A stretch of 40,360 bases of DNA, taken from an uncultured bacterium. Lineage in GTDB: Bacteria > Bacillota > Clostridia > Oscillospirales > Acutalibacteraceae. Both the position numbers and the translations under genes were made by a program. Below are positions 14,687 to 22,606 of this stretch, in pieces. Under the pieces are notes generated by a model, which did not search any database, was not told the origin of the DNA, and saw nothing but the letters and a program-made list of their open reading frames with translations. The stretch spans positions 1 through 40,360 of the forward strand of contig CASFDQ010000013.1 of the NCBI GenBank assembly GCA_949293385.1. The letters are read 5' to 3'. Position 1 is the first letter of the stretch. Each line of letters opens with the position of its first letter.

Positions 14687-15769
14687 TTATTCGTCTTCGC
14701 CGTAGAAGCCGCTTTCGGGACGGATATCTATCTTCCAGCCGGTAAGCTTGGCGGCAAGGCGAACGTTCTGACCCTTGTTACCGATGGCAAGAGAAAGCTG
14801 TGAATCGGGAACGGTGACCTTTGCGGCCTTGGGGTCCTCGCTTATGATCTCGACCGATACGACCTTTGAGGGAGAAAGCGCCTCGCTGATGAAGGCGACG
14901 GGGTCGTCGGAATATTTAACGATATCGATCTTTTCGCCCGAAAGCTCGCTGACGATCGTGTTAACACGGGCTCCCTTGGGGCCTATGCAGGCGCCGATGG
15001 GATCGATCTCGGGGTTTGCGCTGTATACGGCAAGCTTGGTACGGGAGCCTGCCTGACGGGAAACGCTCTTTATCTCGATGGTACCGTCGAAGATCTCGGG
15101 AACCTCGGTTTCGAAAAGACGCTTAACGAGGCCGGGATGAGTACGGGAGAGCATTACCCTCGGTCCCTTTTCGGTCTCCTTAACGTCAACGACGTAGACC
15201 TTTACGTGGTCGCCCTCGTGAAGCTCCTCGCCGGGAACCTGCTCGAGCCTCGGCAGGGTCGCTTCGCTCTTGCCTATCGTAACGGCGGCGTTGCCGGTCT
15301 TGGGGTCGATACGCTGAACAACGGCAGTAAGAAGCTCGCGGTTATGAGACTGAAACTCAGACAGGGTCTGACTTCTTTCTACGTCGCGTATTCCCTGACG
15401 GATAACGTGCTTTGCGGTGGTGGCAACGATACGTCCGAACTGACGGGTGTCCATTTCGATCTCTACGAACTCGGCGTCGGCCTTTGCCTTATACTGCGCC
15501 TTGGCCTCGTCGCGGAGTATCTGAGTTCTTGGGTCCTCGACCTCTTCTACGATATCCTTACGGAGAACTACCTTAAAGATCTCGTTTTCACAGTCGATCA
15601 CGCAGGTTATGTTTTCGGTGGTTCCGTAGTCCTTACGAAGGGCTACAACGATAGCGGCCGAGATCTTTTCGGCGATGTACTCGGCGGGGATACCTTTTTC
15701 GGCCTCCATAAATTTAAGGGCCTCAAAAAATTCCTTGGACTGATTCTTTAATGATTTTGCTTTAGCCAT
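14687..15769 (-). CDS. nusA: Transcription termination/antitermination factor NusA
   Basis: NusA binds RNA polymerase and nascent RNA and modulates pausing, termination and antitermination. The 360-residue protein is the short Firmicute form. It has an N-terminal polymerase-binding domain (about 1-125), S1 (about 130-200), KH1 and KH2 (about 205-345), and no acidic repeat domains. Motifs seen include VMLSRTHPGLVKRLFETEVP, IGACIGPKGARVN and SLAIGNKGQNVRLAAKLTGW. It is second in the operon. A hairpin in the leader before rimP offers a site for autoregulation. Confidence 0.94.
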   Translation of the reverse strand: MAKAKSLKNQSKEFFEALKFMEAEKGIPAEYIAEKISAAIVVALRKDYGTTENITCVIDCENEIFKVVLRKDIVEEVEDPRTQILRDEAKAQYKAKADAEFVEIEMDTRQFGRIVATTAKHVIRQGIRDVERSQTLSEFQSHNRELLTAVVQRIDPKTGNAAVTIGKSEATLPRLEQVPGEELHEGDHVKVYVVDVKETEKGPRVMLSRTHPGLVKRLFETEVPEIFDGTIEIKSVSRQAGSRTKLAVYSANPEIDPIGACIGPKGARVNTIVSELSGEKIDIVKYSDDPVAFISEALSPSKVVSVEIISEDPKAAKVTVPDSQLSLAIGNKGQNVRLAAKLTGWKIDIRPESGFYGEDE

Positions 15770-15804
15770 TTTTCTTTATACCTCCATACAAATATTTGCA
15801 GTTT

Positions 15805-16266
15805 TTAAAAATCTATATCATCGAGCTTTATGAAGGATATCTCGCTTCTTAAAAACTCGGTGTCGGCGTCGTCGATGCTTACTGTTACGGTATCTTTATT
15901 TCCCGAAACAAGGGTTCCGAAGAATTCTTTAACTCCGTCTTTTGCTTTATATAGCTTGAGCTTTACCTTTTCGCCTGCGCATACCTCAAAATGCGCCTCG
16001 CGGGTAAGCTCTCTTTCAAGTCCCGGTGAACAGACCTCTAAATAGTAGGACTTATCTATCGGGTCGGCCTCGTCGAGGATGGGGTCGATGGCGTGGTGAA
16101 CGTTGGTGCAATCGTCAATAGATATGCCGTTTTCGCCGTCGATTATGACCCTTAAATACCAGTTTGCGCCTTCCTTTACGAAACGCACGTCCCAAAGGGA
16201 AACGCCTTGCCCTTCGACGGTATCTTTTATAAGGGAAAATACCCTGTCGGCTACCGAAACTGCCAT
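15805..16266 (-). CDS. rimP: Ribosome maturation factor RimP
   Basis: RimP assists 30S subunit maturation. With the ATG at 16266 (behind AAGGGAGTG) it has 153 residues, normal for the family. A frame opening 16 codons earlier runs through the leader hairpin and is rejected. Motifs include LWDVRFVKEGANWYLRVIID, the conserved SYYLEVCSPGLERELTRE and the C-terminal SH3-like part. It is the first gene of the operon, directly behind the promoter at 16346-16374. Confidence 0.92.
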   Translation of the reverse strand: MAVSVADRVFSLIKDTVEGQGVSLWDVRFVKEGANWYLRVIIDGENGISIDDCTNVHHAIDPILDEADPIDKSYYLEVCSPGLERELTREAHFEVCAGEKVKLKLYKAKDGVKEFFGTLVSGNKDTVTVSIDDADTEFLRSEISFIKLDDIDF

Positions 16267-16287
16267 AAAAAAACACTCCCTTTCACA

Positions 16288-16316
16288 AAAACAGAAGAGC
16301 GGGCGTCGGCCCACTC
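16288..16316 (-). promoter_or_regulatory. Leader hairpin before rimP, possible attenuator
   Basis: The rimP leader contains an 8-pair hairpin (16316-16309 with 16304-16297; arms GAGTGGGC and GCCCGCTC, loop CGAC). TTCTGTTTTTG follows. It looks like a weak intrinsic terminator before the first codon, where NusA could feed back on its own operon. The U-run is interrupted, so it may only be a stable leader stem. Confidence 0.4.
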
Positions 16317-16345
16317 TCCTTTAAAATCCGTATTCTTACACTGAT

Positions 16346-16374
16346 AGTATAACCTATATATAAAGAAAAATCAA
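16346..16374 (-). promoter_or_regulatory. Promoter of the rimP-nusA-infB operon
   Basis: Minus-strand TTGATT (16374-16369) and TATACT (16351-16346) are separated by 17 bases. The rest of 16375-16517 is AT-rich, with no gene or structure I can support. Confidence 0.75.
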
Positions 16375-16517
16375 GTGTTTTTTTAATTTGCTCAATAAAT
16401 CAAAAACTCTATGCAACATTTGTTGTTTTCTATTATACCATAATTTTCGCTATCTTTCAATATGTAAAAACAACCAAAATACAGCTCTTTTTTTTACACA
16501 AAAAACCTTGTATTCGT

Positions 16518-16547
16518 TTGCAACGGAACTATATAAAATGGTATAAT
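16518..16547 (+). promoter_or_regulatory. Promoter of the leader-peptide/secreted-protein genes
   Basis: TTGCAA (16518-16523) lies 18 bases before a perfect TATAAT (16542-16547). The transcript would start about 25 bases before the first start codon. Confidence 0.55.
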
Positions 16548-16577
16548 AAAATTACAAGAAGAAGGAGGGTGATACTG

Positions 16578-16643
16578 ATGGTTTCCGAATGCAAACGCAA
16601 TATTAACAAAATTGTTTTACGAAAGGAAGTAAGCTATGTTTAA
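16578..16643 (+). CDS. 21-residue leader ORF overlapping the secreted-protein gene
   Basis: ATG 16578 follows a strong GGAGGG (16564-16569) and encodes 21 residues beginning MVSECKRNINKIVLR. Its stop at 16641-16643 lies six bases inside the next gene, whose ATG is at 16636. It is basic and has no membrane segment. The placement, with a better ribosome site than the following gene, points to translational coupling or a regulatory leader peptide. Whether the peptide itself has a role is unknown. Confidence 0.5.
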   Translation: MVSECKRNINKIVLRKEVSYV

Positions 16644-18951
16644 AAGATTTTGTATGACTCTTGTATCAACATTATTATGCTGTACCTCACTTATTTGGCT
16701 AAGCTTTCCGGCCTTCTCTGAAAGCACTGCTGCCAACGCAGTTTTCGGCAATTTAAATACCATAGGCTGTTCACAACCGCTAAGCGATATATCAACAAGA
16801 AATTCCTTCACAACACAGATTGATAACAACAAAGAATATAATTATGATTCACTCATCTTATCAAATTTGCCGGACTATATTGCAAAAAATACATTAAACC
16901 CCAATATTACAGCTATAAAACTTGACACAGCAGATAATGATGAACTTTTTTCTTTTACAACAATAAATTCCGACGGATCAAAATCTTTATATCTTTTTAA
17001 CGACCCTGTTAAATTTGTTGATAAAAACAAAGTGCGTTTCATTGATAATACCATAACTCAACGGATATCGAGCGAAAACGAACCGGAATACACAAACAGT
17101 TTAAACGCCTTTGACCTCACTATGCCAAAAACACTCTCAAAAGGCATTTCTCTTAAAATGGACGATATCTCTATTACTATGACCCCATTCATAGGCGGAA
17201 CGTCCCAAGCTTTTCTTAAAGACACAACCTTCAGAGGGCTAAACGAACAAGTTATCGAGTATAGAGATGTTTTCGCCAAAGGAATACATTTGCAATATAC
17301 ACCAATAAATTCGGGATTAAAAGAGAATATTATTATGGAAAACTATACCGGTATCAATGTTTTTAAATTTTATCTTGATGTCGGTAACGCATATCCAATA
17401 TATACAGAGGGAGAATCGATTCCTTTTGCGTCACCTGTTACAGATGAAATTGTTTTTATTGTCGGACAGATAGACGCTAAAGATTCATATATTGGCGAAC
17501 AAACTGATGGCCACTTTACTCTCTATAACTCTTTAAAAGTAGAAGAATTCGGAGAAAAATACATTCTTACCGTAACAGTGGATAAAGAGTTTTTAACCAG
17601 TCCAAACACCGTATATCCCGTAATAATTGACCCTACTGTTACGATAGCTTCATCTAATATGCAAGATACTAGTGTTTACAGCGCAAAAAAGAACACCCAA
17701 ACCTTTTATTCGAGCGCATATAACATTGTGGGAAACCATGGTGATTCATACGGAGAAGGCATAGCATTCATAAAAATGACAAACTTAGGCAACTATACAA
17801 ATATTGATCCTGCAAAAATAACAACCGCATATTACAATGTATACGAGGGGTCTGGGAAAACAAACTCAATGACCATACAAGTACGGACTCCATCGTCTAC
17901 TTGGTCACAAACAAGCATAACATACGAAAATATGCCTTCGCTTTCGAGCCCTACCACTTCTCTCACAATATCAAAATCCGGGCGACATAATTTTGATGTA
18001 ACTCAACAGGTACGCGATTGGATAAAATATGAACGGTTGGGTACGGGATTAAACAAGTCAAGAGGCATTGCACTTAAAGCTTCTTCGACCGGTATCTCAA
18101 GTAAGCATTTTTGCTCGGCGAATTATAGTGGTACAACAACACCTGCGCTTATAATAAATTATACCGACTCTAACTATCACATCAATAACACTTATGACCT
18201 AACAATCGATTTTACGGCCTGGGGCAGGCTTATAAACGGTGATTCTCCTGTTTTCTCTTTTTATGTAGATTCTCCCGGAACATATGTAATCGAAACTTTA
18301 CAATCCACTTATTTCGGTTCCGGAACACAAACAACAGATACTAAAATGGAATTGCTAAACAGTTCCTATTCAAGACTTTATTACGATGACAATTCAGGCA
18401 CAGGCAACTACGCAAAAATAACCGCAACTCTTTCTCAAGGAACATATCGACTAAACATTTACGATAATAACGGTTTATCTAACAACGTTAAGTGCTATGT
18501 CATAATCGAAGGTTTTTTGGGTGAAGACGAGCAATACGCTTCGCAAGCCGAAACATTGTATTTTCTCGGGGAGTTATCTGCAAATAACAGTATGTATGCG
18601 AACCAAATAAAAGAGTTTTATAAAAAAGAGGATGCATCAACCGATGATAACTGCCTCACTTATGCATTGGGCCAAGAAGCCCTTATGCACAATGTCGACA
18701 CCTTGGCCGAATCGTTAAATTTCTTTGAAGGATTAGGATATACAGCATCCGATACTCCAACAAGCAACTGTATAATTATATATGGCGTTCCCGAAAAAAT
18801 CGGGCATTTTGCAAAACGTGTAAACGGTAGGGTTTACTCTAAAATAGGGGATGCAGAATATGTTGCCCATCCCTATGTAGATGCATATTATCCTAAGAAA
18901 ACTGTAACAGATAATATATATGGGGCACCTGTAAAATATTTTTATAAGTAA
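16636..18951 (+). CDS. Secreted multidomain protein: WapA-like N-terminus, DNRLRE, PPC-like, cysteine-peptidase-like C-terminus
   Basis: This 771-residue protein has a signal peptide (about 1-31, basic MFKR start, cleavage near PAFSES). Residues about 100-340 resemble the N-terminal region of WapA/YD-repeat proteins (YRDVFAKGIHLQYTP, LKENIIMENYTG). About 341-515 is a DNRLRE domain (TSVYSAKKN, STWSQTSITYENMPS, FDVTQQVRDWI). About 520-625 is a PPC-like beta domain. The last 100 residues have C673 in DNCLTYALG and H724 in IGHFAKR, which suggests an NlpC/P60- or papain-like cysteine enzyme. No YD repeats or sortase signal are present. The gene is much more AT-rich than its flanks, suggesting transfer. 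It could be a wall-acting enzyme or a reduced polymorphic toxin. The domain calls are from recalled motifs. Confidence 0.7.
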   Translation: MFKRFCMTLVSTLLCCTSLIWLSFPAFSESTAANAVFGNLNTIGCSQPLSDISTRNSFTTQIDNNKEYNYDSLILSNLPDYIAKNTLNPNITAIKLDTADNDELFSFTTINSDGSKSLYLFNDPVKFVDKNKVRFIDNTITQRISSENEPEYTNSLNAFDLTMPKTLSKGISLKMDDISITMTPFIGGTSQAFLKDTTFRGLNEQVIEYRDVFAKGIHLQYTPINSGLKENIIMENYTGINVFKFYLDVGNAYPIYTEGESIPFASPVTDEIVFIVGQIDAKDSYIGEQTDGHFTLYNSLKVEEFGEKYILTVTVDKEFLTSPNTVYPVIIDPTVTIASSNMQDTSVYSAKKNTQTFYSSAYNIVGNHGDSYGEGIAFIKMTNLGNYTNIDPAKITTAYYNVYEGSGKTNSMTIQVRTPSSTWSQTSITYENMPSLSSPTTSLTISKSGRHNFDVTQQVRDWIKYERLGTGLNKSRGIALKASSTGISSKHFCSANYSGTTTPALIINYTDSNYHINNTYDLTIDFTAWGRLINGDSPVFSFYVDSPGTYVIETLQSTYFGSGTQTTDTKMELLNSSYSRLYYDDNSGTGNYAKITATLSQGTYRLNIYDNNGLSNNVKCYVIIEGFLGEDEQYASQAETLYFLGELSANNSMYANQIKEFYKKEDASTDDNCLTYALGQEALMHNVDTLAESLNFFEGLGYTASDTPTSNCIIIYGVPEKIGHFAKRVNGRVYSKIGDAEYVAHPYVDAYYPKKTVTDNIYGAPVKYFYK

Positions 18952-18968
18952 ACACAAAGGAGCTCTAA

Positions 18969-19841
18969 ATGAAAGTATTGTTTTATATTTTGGTTTTATT
19001 TATGTGCGTCAGTCTTGCTTCTTGTAAAGAAACCGCTGTGACGACATCTTCATTACCGAACAAACCCGACAATGTTTTAAATGTTTCCGATTTTTCAACT
19101 ACTAATGAGGTTATAAATAAATTTTATTCCAATAATGAACGTGAAGAAATTTTATATTTTATCGATTCGGTCGAATTTAGATGGGATCCACTTCTGTCCG
19201 GTGCACAGTATAATTTAACAAATGAAAGCGTTCGAACGTTATCGTCGATTGAAATAAAAGGACTGCCGCTTCTTATTGAGAGAATTTTCGAATACGAATC
19301 TTTGCGAAAAGACGAATACTTTATGTACGAAACGGCACGCGGTGCTGTTTTAGCCGAAGACTATTCTTTGACTATGCATTGCATACTCAGGATAGAATAT
19401 CCACTGTTTTTACTTTTATGCAATGAATCCGAGCTTAACGTCGCTTGGAGTGATGTATGTTATAAAGCCTGGAGCGAAATCAAAGACTCTTTGGAAAAAA
19501 CATTAAATGCCAATATTTCTGCCGATGAAAAACTGAAATTCTACCGAAAAATGGGGATGCTCTCAGTGCCTTACGTAGTAAAAGAGCTTGAAAAAGGCAA
19601 TACGGAACTAGAAACTTTTTTTGCACTTGTTGGTGCCCACCTTACAACCGAAGAATACTTGCTCTCTGTTGAAAGAGATGATTACGCAAATCCGCGTATT
19701 TCTTCAGAAGAATTTGATTCCGCACTCATTGCTTCATCAGAAGGTTTTAATTATAAACTTTGGGTGGAAGAAAATCAGAAGGATATAAATAACCTTTTTG
19801 AATATTTGGATGAACATTGTGCAAAATATAAAACCAACTAA
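18969..19841 (+). CDS. Lipoprotein of unknown function
   Basis: This 290-residue protein has a lipoprotein signal (MKVLFYILVLFMCVSLASC), with the lipobox LASC ending at C19. The mature protein should therefore be anchored on the outer face of the membrane. After a Ser/Thr-rich linker the body is mostly helical and charged (for example LRKDEYFMYETARGAVL and EEYLLSVERDDYA). I recognise no domain. It starts 17 bases after the secreted-protein gene, with AAAGGAGCT as ribosome site, and shares its low GC content, so the two are probably one operon. A role protecting against or docking the secreted partner is possible but unproved. Confidence 0.65.
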   Translation: MKVLFYILVLFMCVSLASCKETAVTTSSLPNKPDNVLNVSDFSTTNEVINKFYSNNEREEILYFIDSVEFRWDPLLSGAQYNLTNESVRTLSSIEIKGLPLLIERIFEYESLRKDEYFMYETARGAVLAEDYSLTMHCILRIEYPLFLLLCNESELNVAWSDVCYKAWSEIKDSLEKTLNANISADEKLKFYRKMGMLSVPYVVKELEKGNTELETFFALVGAHLTTEEYLLSVERDDYANPRISSEEFDSALIASSEGFNYKLWVEENQKDINNLFEYLDEHCAKYKTN

Positions 19842-19858
19842 ACGAAATAGCCACGTTA

Positions 19859-19867
19859 TGGTATAAT
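19859..19867 (+). promoter_or_regulatory. Extended -10 promoter of the histidinol phosphatase gene
   Basis: TGGTATAAT (19859-19867) is a perfect extended -10, and the start codon at 19893 follows after GAGGTG. No matching -35 is visible. Confidence 0.55.
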
Positions 19868-19892
19868 ACTTATCGAAAACGAGGTGTTTTAT

Positions 19893-20714
19893 ATGGAATA
19901 TAAGCAGAATCTGCATATTCATTCCGGCTTTTGCGACGGAAGGGATACCCCCGAGGAGCTGGTTAAGGCTGCGATAGAAAAGGGCTTCGACTCTATCGGC
20001 TTTTCGGGTCATTCCTATATGAGCTTTGCCCCGTATTTCTCTATGAGCTTAGAGGGCACCGAGGAATACAAAAAGGAAATAACAAGGCTTAAAGAGGCTT
20101 ATAGGGGCAAAATAAAAATATTCTTGGGGCTTGAGGCCGAGATGTACTCCTTCCCCGAGCTCGATACCGAGGGCTACGACTATCTTATAGGCTCCTGCCA
20201 CTTTTTCGAGATAGAGGGCGAAAAGGTCTCCTGCGACCGAAGGGCCGAGGTAATAAAAGAGGTCATAGACACCTATTTCGGCGGTGACGGACTCGCCTAT
20301 GCAAAGTTCTACTTTAAGACCCTCGCCTCCCTCCCCGAAAAGGGACGTTTCGACATTATCGGGCATTTCGATATTATAACAAAGCATAGCGAACGGGAAA
20401 ACTTTTTTGACAGAGAAGATAAAGCCTACCGCTTCGCGGCCATAGAGGCGGCCGAGGCCTTAGCGGGAAAGATACCTTATTTTGAGGTAAACACCGGCGC
20501 TATGGCTAAGGGACTCAGAACCACCCCCTACCCCGATCCCTTTATTATAAAAGAGCTGAAACGGCTGGGCTTCGGGGCGGTGATCTCCTCCGACTGTCAC
20601 GATAAAAATATGCTCGACTGCGGCTATGATAAATCGGCCGAGATATTAAAGGACTGCGGCTACAAAGAAATTTACGTTTTGACCGAAAAGGGCTTTGTGC
20701 CGAAAGAAATATAA
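19893..20714 (+). CDS. hisK: PHP-family histidinol-phosphatase
   Basis: The ATG 19893 after GAGGTG gives 273 residues; a GTG three codons earlier lies within the ribosome site. The PHP metal ligands are all seen: H8 and H10 (NLHIHSGF), H40 (FSGHS), E81 (GLEAEM), H103 (SCHFF), H158 (IGHFD) and the terminal SSDCHD. This matches HisK/HisJ-type histidinol-phosphate phosphatase, which makes histidinol in histidine synthesis. Other phosphoester substrates cannot be excluded. No other his gene is nearby. Its GC content returns to that of the core genome. Confidence 0.82.
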   Translation: MEYKQNLHIHSGFCDGRDTPEELVKAAIEKGFDSIGFSGHSYMSFAPYFSMSLEGTEEYKKEITRLKEAYRGKIKIFLGLEAEMYSFPELDTEGYDYLIGSCHFFEIEGEKVSCDRRAEVIKEVIDTYFGGDGLAYAKFYFKTLASLPEKGRFDIIGHFDIITKHSERENFFDREDKAYRFAAIEAAEALAGKIPYFEVNTGAMAKGLRTTPYPDPFIIKELKRLGFGAVISSDCHDKNMLDCGYDKSAEILKDCGYKEIYVLTEKGFVPKEI

Positions 20715-20730
20715 AAGAAAAAGCCGCGGA

Positions 20731-21005
20731 ACGGGTGTGCGCCATAGTGAGAAATTGCCCGAAAACGGCGTTTTTCCGTAATAATGCGTTAAAAAGCCAC
20801 GGTACGCGTCAGCGTTACCGTGACTTTTTGCCTTTTCTTACATAAAAATCATCCATTTTCGGGTGCGTAGCAGTTTTGTAGGTGTAGATTTGTTTCCAAA
20901 GCGAAGATGAAAAATGCAGTAATACTGCCGTATTATAAGGCTTTTCAGCGAGATTTGGGGCAAATTTACCCGAAAAACCAAATTTTCACTATGGCGCACA
21001 CCCGT
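20731..21005. mobile_element. MITE-like element with 20-bp perfect terminal inverted repeats
   Basis: The left end ACGGGTGTGCGCCATAGTGA (20731-20750) is exactly repeated in inverse at 20986-21005. The similarity continues a few bases inward (GAAATT against AAATTT). The 275-base interior has no transposase, only a terminator hairpin and a 35-codon GTG frame (from 20736) that starts in the left repeat. Sequences containing GTGTGCGCCATAGTG are common between genes in gut Clostridia (recalled). No clear target duplication is visible. It lies just behind the histidinol phosphatase gene. Confidence 0.7.
20791..20829. terminator. Terminator hairpin inside the inverted-repeat element
   Basis: AAAAAGCCACGGTA (20791-20804) pairs with TTACCGTGACTTTTT (20815-20829), apart from one mismatch and a loop-proximal bulge, with A-run and T-run on both sides. 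It probably ends the histidinol phosphatase transcript, so the element may have supplied its terminator. Confidence 0.65.
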
Positions 21006-21016
21006 AAGGTCGAAGA

Positions 21017-21124
21017 GTTTTGTAAGTAATGTAATTTTTTGATATACGAGGAAAAAACGCAGTAAATCCTTTCGGATTTACGAGTATTTTGACGAAGGAT
21101 AGTGAAAAATTCTTCTTCCAAAAC
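21017..21124. repeat. Second palindromic element, adjacent to the first
   Basis: A perfect central stem GTAAATCC/GGATTTAC (21062-21081, loop TTTC) is flanked by outer arms. GTTTTGTAAG (from 21017) and CTTCCAAAAC (to 21124) pair imperfectly, with AATTTTTT and GAAAAATT inside them. The region 21125-21168 holds nothing more I can support. Confidence 0.5.
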
Positions 21125-21168
21125 CTGATTCGGGTCCCAATGGTTTGGTTAAATGAGAAGGCTTTAAT

Positions 21169-21741
21169 TTATAGAATTATAGGGCGAAGCTGCTTTCCTT
21201 CGAGGGCACAACGCACGGTCTGATCAACAAGGCTGAAATCAGCAACGATGGAGCGTTCCTTTGTGAGGGGATCGTCCTGCTTGTAGGGTACAAAGTAATA
21301 GTTTTTTGTATTTAGAAGGTATCCTATATTCTTTGCGCTTGCGCTGAGGGCGTCGTTTGTGGATACGGCGACTATTGCAGGACGGTTATTTCTTATATGA
21401 GCCTTTACGGCCATAGTTACGCAGGTGTCGGTAATTCCGTAGGCAAGCTTCGCTAATGTGTTTCCTGTACAGGGACAAATTACTATAGCGTCAAACATTT
21501 TCTTGGGACCTATAGGCTCAGCCTCCACTATCGTCGTTATAGAGTTGTTTTTGCAGATGTCCTCGAGCTTCTTTCTGAAATCGTATGCGGAAATAAATCT
21601 TGTGTCAGTAGACTGAACGATAGGGGATAGAATAGGAGTTATCTCATATCCCTTATCGGTAAGATTCTTAGCAGTTTCGAGAGTTTTTGTAAGGGTGCAA
21701 AAAGATCCGCAGACGGCAAGTCCGACCTTAATACTACTCAT
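21169..21741 (-). CDS. spoVFB: Dipicolinate synthase subunit B
   Basis: Dipicolinate synthase makes the spore-core compound dipicolinic acid from dihydrodipicolinate in the mother cell. Subunit B is a flavoprotein-fold (HFCD) protein. It is seen here in VGLAVCGSFCTLTKTLETAK, AIVICPCTGNTLAKLAYGI and AVSTNDALSASAKNIGYLL. From ATG 21741 it has 190 residues, typical length. It overlaps spoVFA by eight bases. Three codons upstream a GTG is possible but less likely. With spoVFA this is strong evidence for an endospore former. Confidence 0.9.
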   Translation of the reverse strand: MSSIKVGLAVCGSFCTLTKTLETAKNLTDKGYEITPILSPIVQSTDTRFISAYDFRKKLEDICKNNSITTIVEAEPIGPKKMFDAIVICPCTGNTLAKLAYGITDTCVTMAVKAHIRNNRPAIVAVSTNDALSASAKNIGYLLNTKNYYFVPYKQDDPLTKERSIVADFSLVDQTVRCALEGKQLRPIIL

Positions 21742-22549
21742 CGGCTTCACCGTACTCTCTTATAATACTTAAAACCGTCTCGGCCCAAATGTACCCGGCG
21801 GTGAAAGGTGCGGTCTTTTCGGGAAGTGCCGTGCCGTCGATTACCTCGATGCCGTGAGCTTTTGCATAGATCAGATCGGTTCCTTTCATTGCTGATGAAA
21901 GCTCTATGATCTTGCCGTGCTCATTCATATTTTCAAGATACTTTTCGTTTAAGATCTCGGTCGGCACAGTCTGAAAAATGATATCAAATCTATCTATGCT
22001 CTCAGCTAGTATACATAGTGGTAAGGTCTTAAGGTTAAGCGCTCTTGCGTAGTAAATATCTTTTAAGCTCCTTGCAGAAACCGTTACGTCACATCCGAGA
22101 CCGCGCAAACGGTCTGCGAGTATTTTTCCGACTCTGCCGAAGCCTGTTATAAGGATATTTTGATCGGAAATCGATCTGTCCAAGTTATCTATGGCGAGCC
22201 TTATAGCGCCTTCGGCGGTGGGTACTGCATTAAGATATGCGAAATCGTCTCTATGTGCAAGATCGAAAAATTTATAGTTTTCGGTTTTGTAATTACAGGT
22301 GACAGAAAGGACGTTATTTTGCGCACGTTTAATAATCTCTTCCGGTAGCAGGTCGGACGGACCTCCTTCTATGTTTAAACGTCCTTTTTTGATAGTTGGG
22401 ATAGGGAAGGCGATAACGTCTGAATCTATCGTATCGGGAATATCGTCAAAGCAATAGTATCTTTGGCAATCGATCTTTCTTTCGTTTAAATAATTAAAGA
22501 ATCCTTCGTGCCTTTTTGAAGCTCCTAATAAACAAATTTTCAATAGCAT
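21734..22549 (-). CDS. spoVFA: Dipicolinate synthase subunit A
   Basis: Subunit A is the dehydrogenase-like half of dipicolinate synthase. The 271-residue protein has an N-terminal domain (CLLGASKRHEGFFNYL, SDVIAFPIPT). A Rossmann domain follows with ILITGFGRVGKILADRL, ending DGTALPEKTAPFTAGYIWAE, a typical family sequence. The start is uncertain. GGTGAT (22554-22549) fits a TTG at 22543 best, while ATG 22549 or GTG 22552 lie within that site. It follows cca by 54 bases with no clear promoter, so it may share cca's transcript, although a sporulation promoter would be expected. Confidence 0.9.
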   Translation of the reverse strand: MLLKICLLGASKRHEGFFNYLNERKIDCQRYYCFDDIPDTIDSDVIAFPIPTIKKGRLNIEGGPSDLLPEEIIKRAQNNVLSVTCNYKTENYKFFDLAHRDDFAYLNAVPTAEGAIRLAIDNLDRSISDQNILITGFGRVGKILADRLRGLGCDVTVSARSLKDIYYARALNLKTLPLCILAESIDRFDIIFQTVPTEILNEKYLENMNEHGKIIELSSAMKGTDLIYAKAHGIEVIDGTALPEKTAPFTAGYIWAETVLSIIREYGEADE

Positions 22550-22606
22550 CACCGAATTCGTCTAAATCTATATTACAGTTTATGACGATTTTCCGAATAG
22601 GTGATT

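Noticed and set aside
15137..15751. 204-codon plus-strand frame antisense to nusA
   Set aside because: Shadow of nusA codon use; no start signals or family resemblance.
20736..20846. Short GTG-started frame in the inverted-repeat element (35 codons)
   Set aside because: It starts in the terminal repeat, runs through the terminator hairpin and lacks a ribosome site; probably non-coding repeat sequence.
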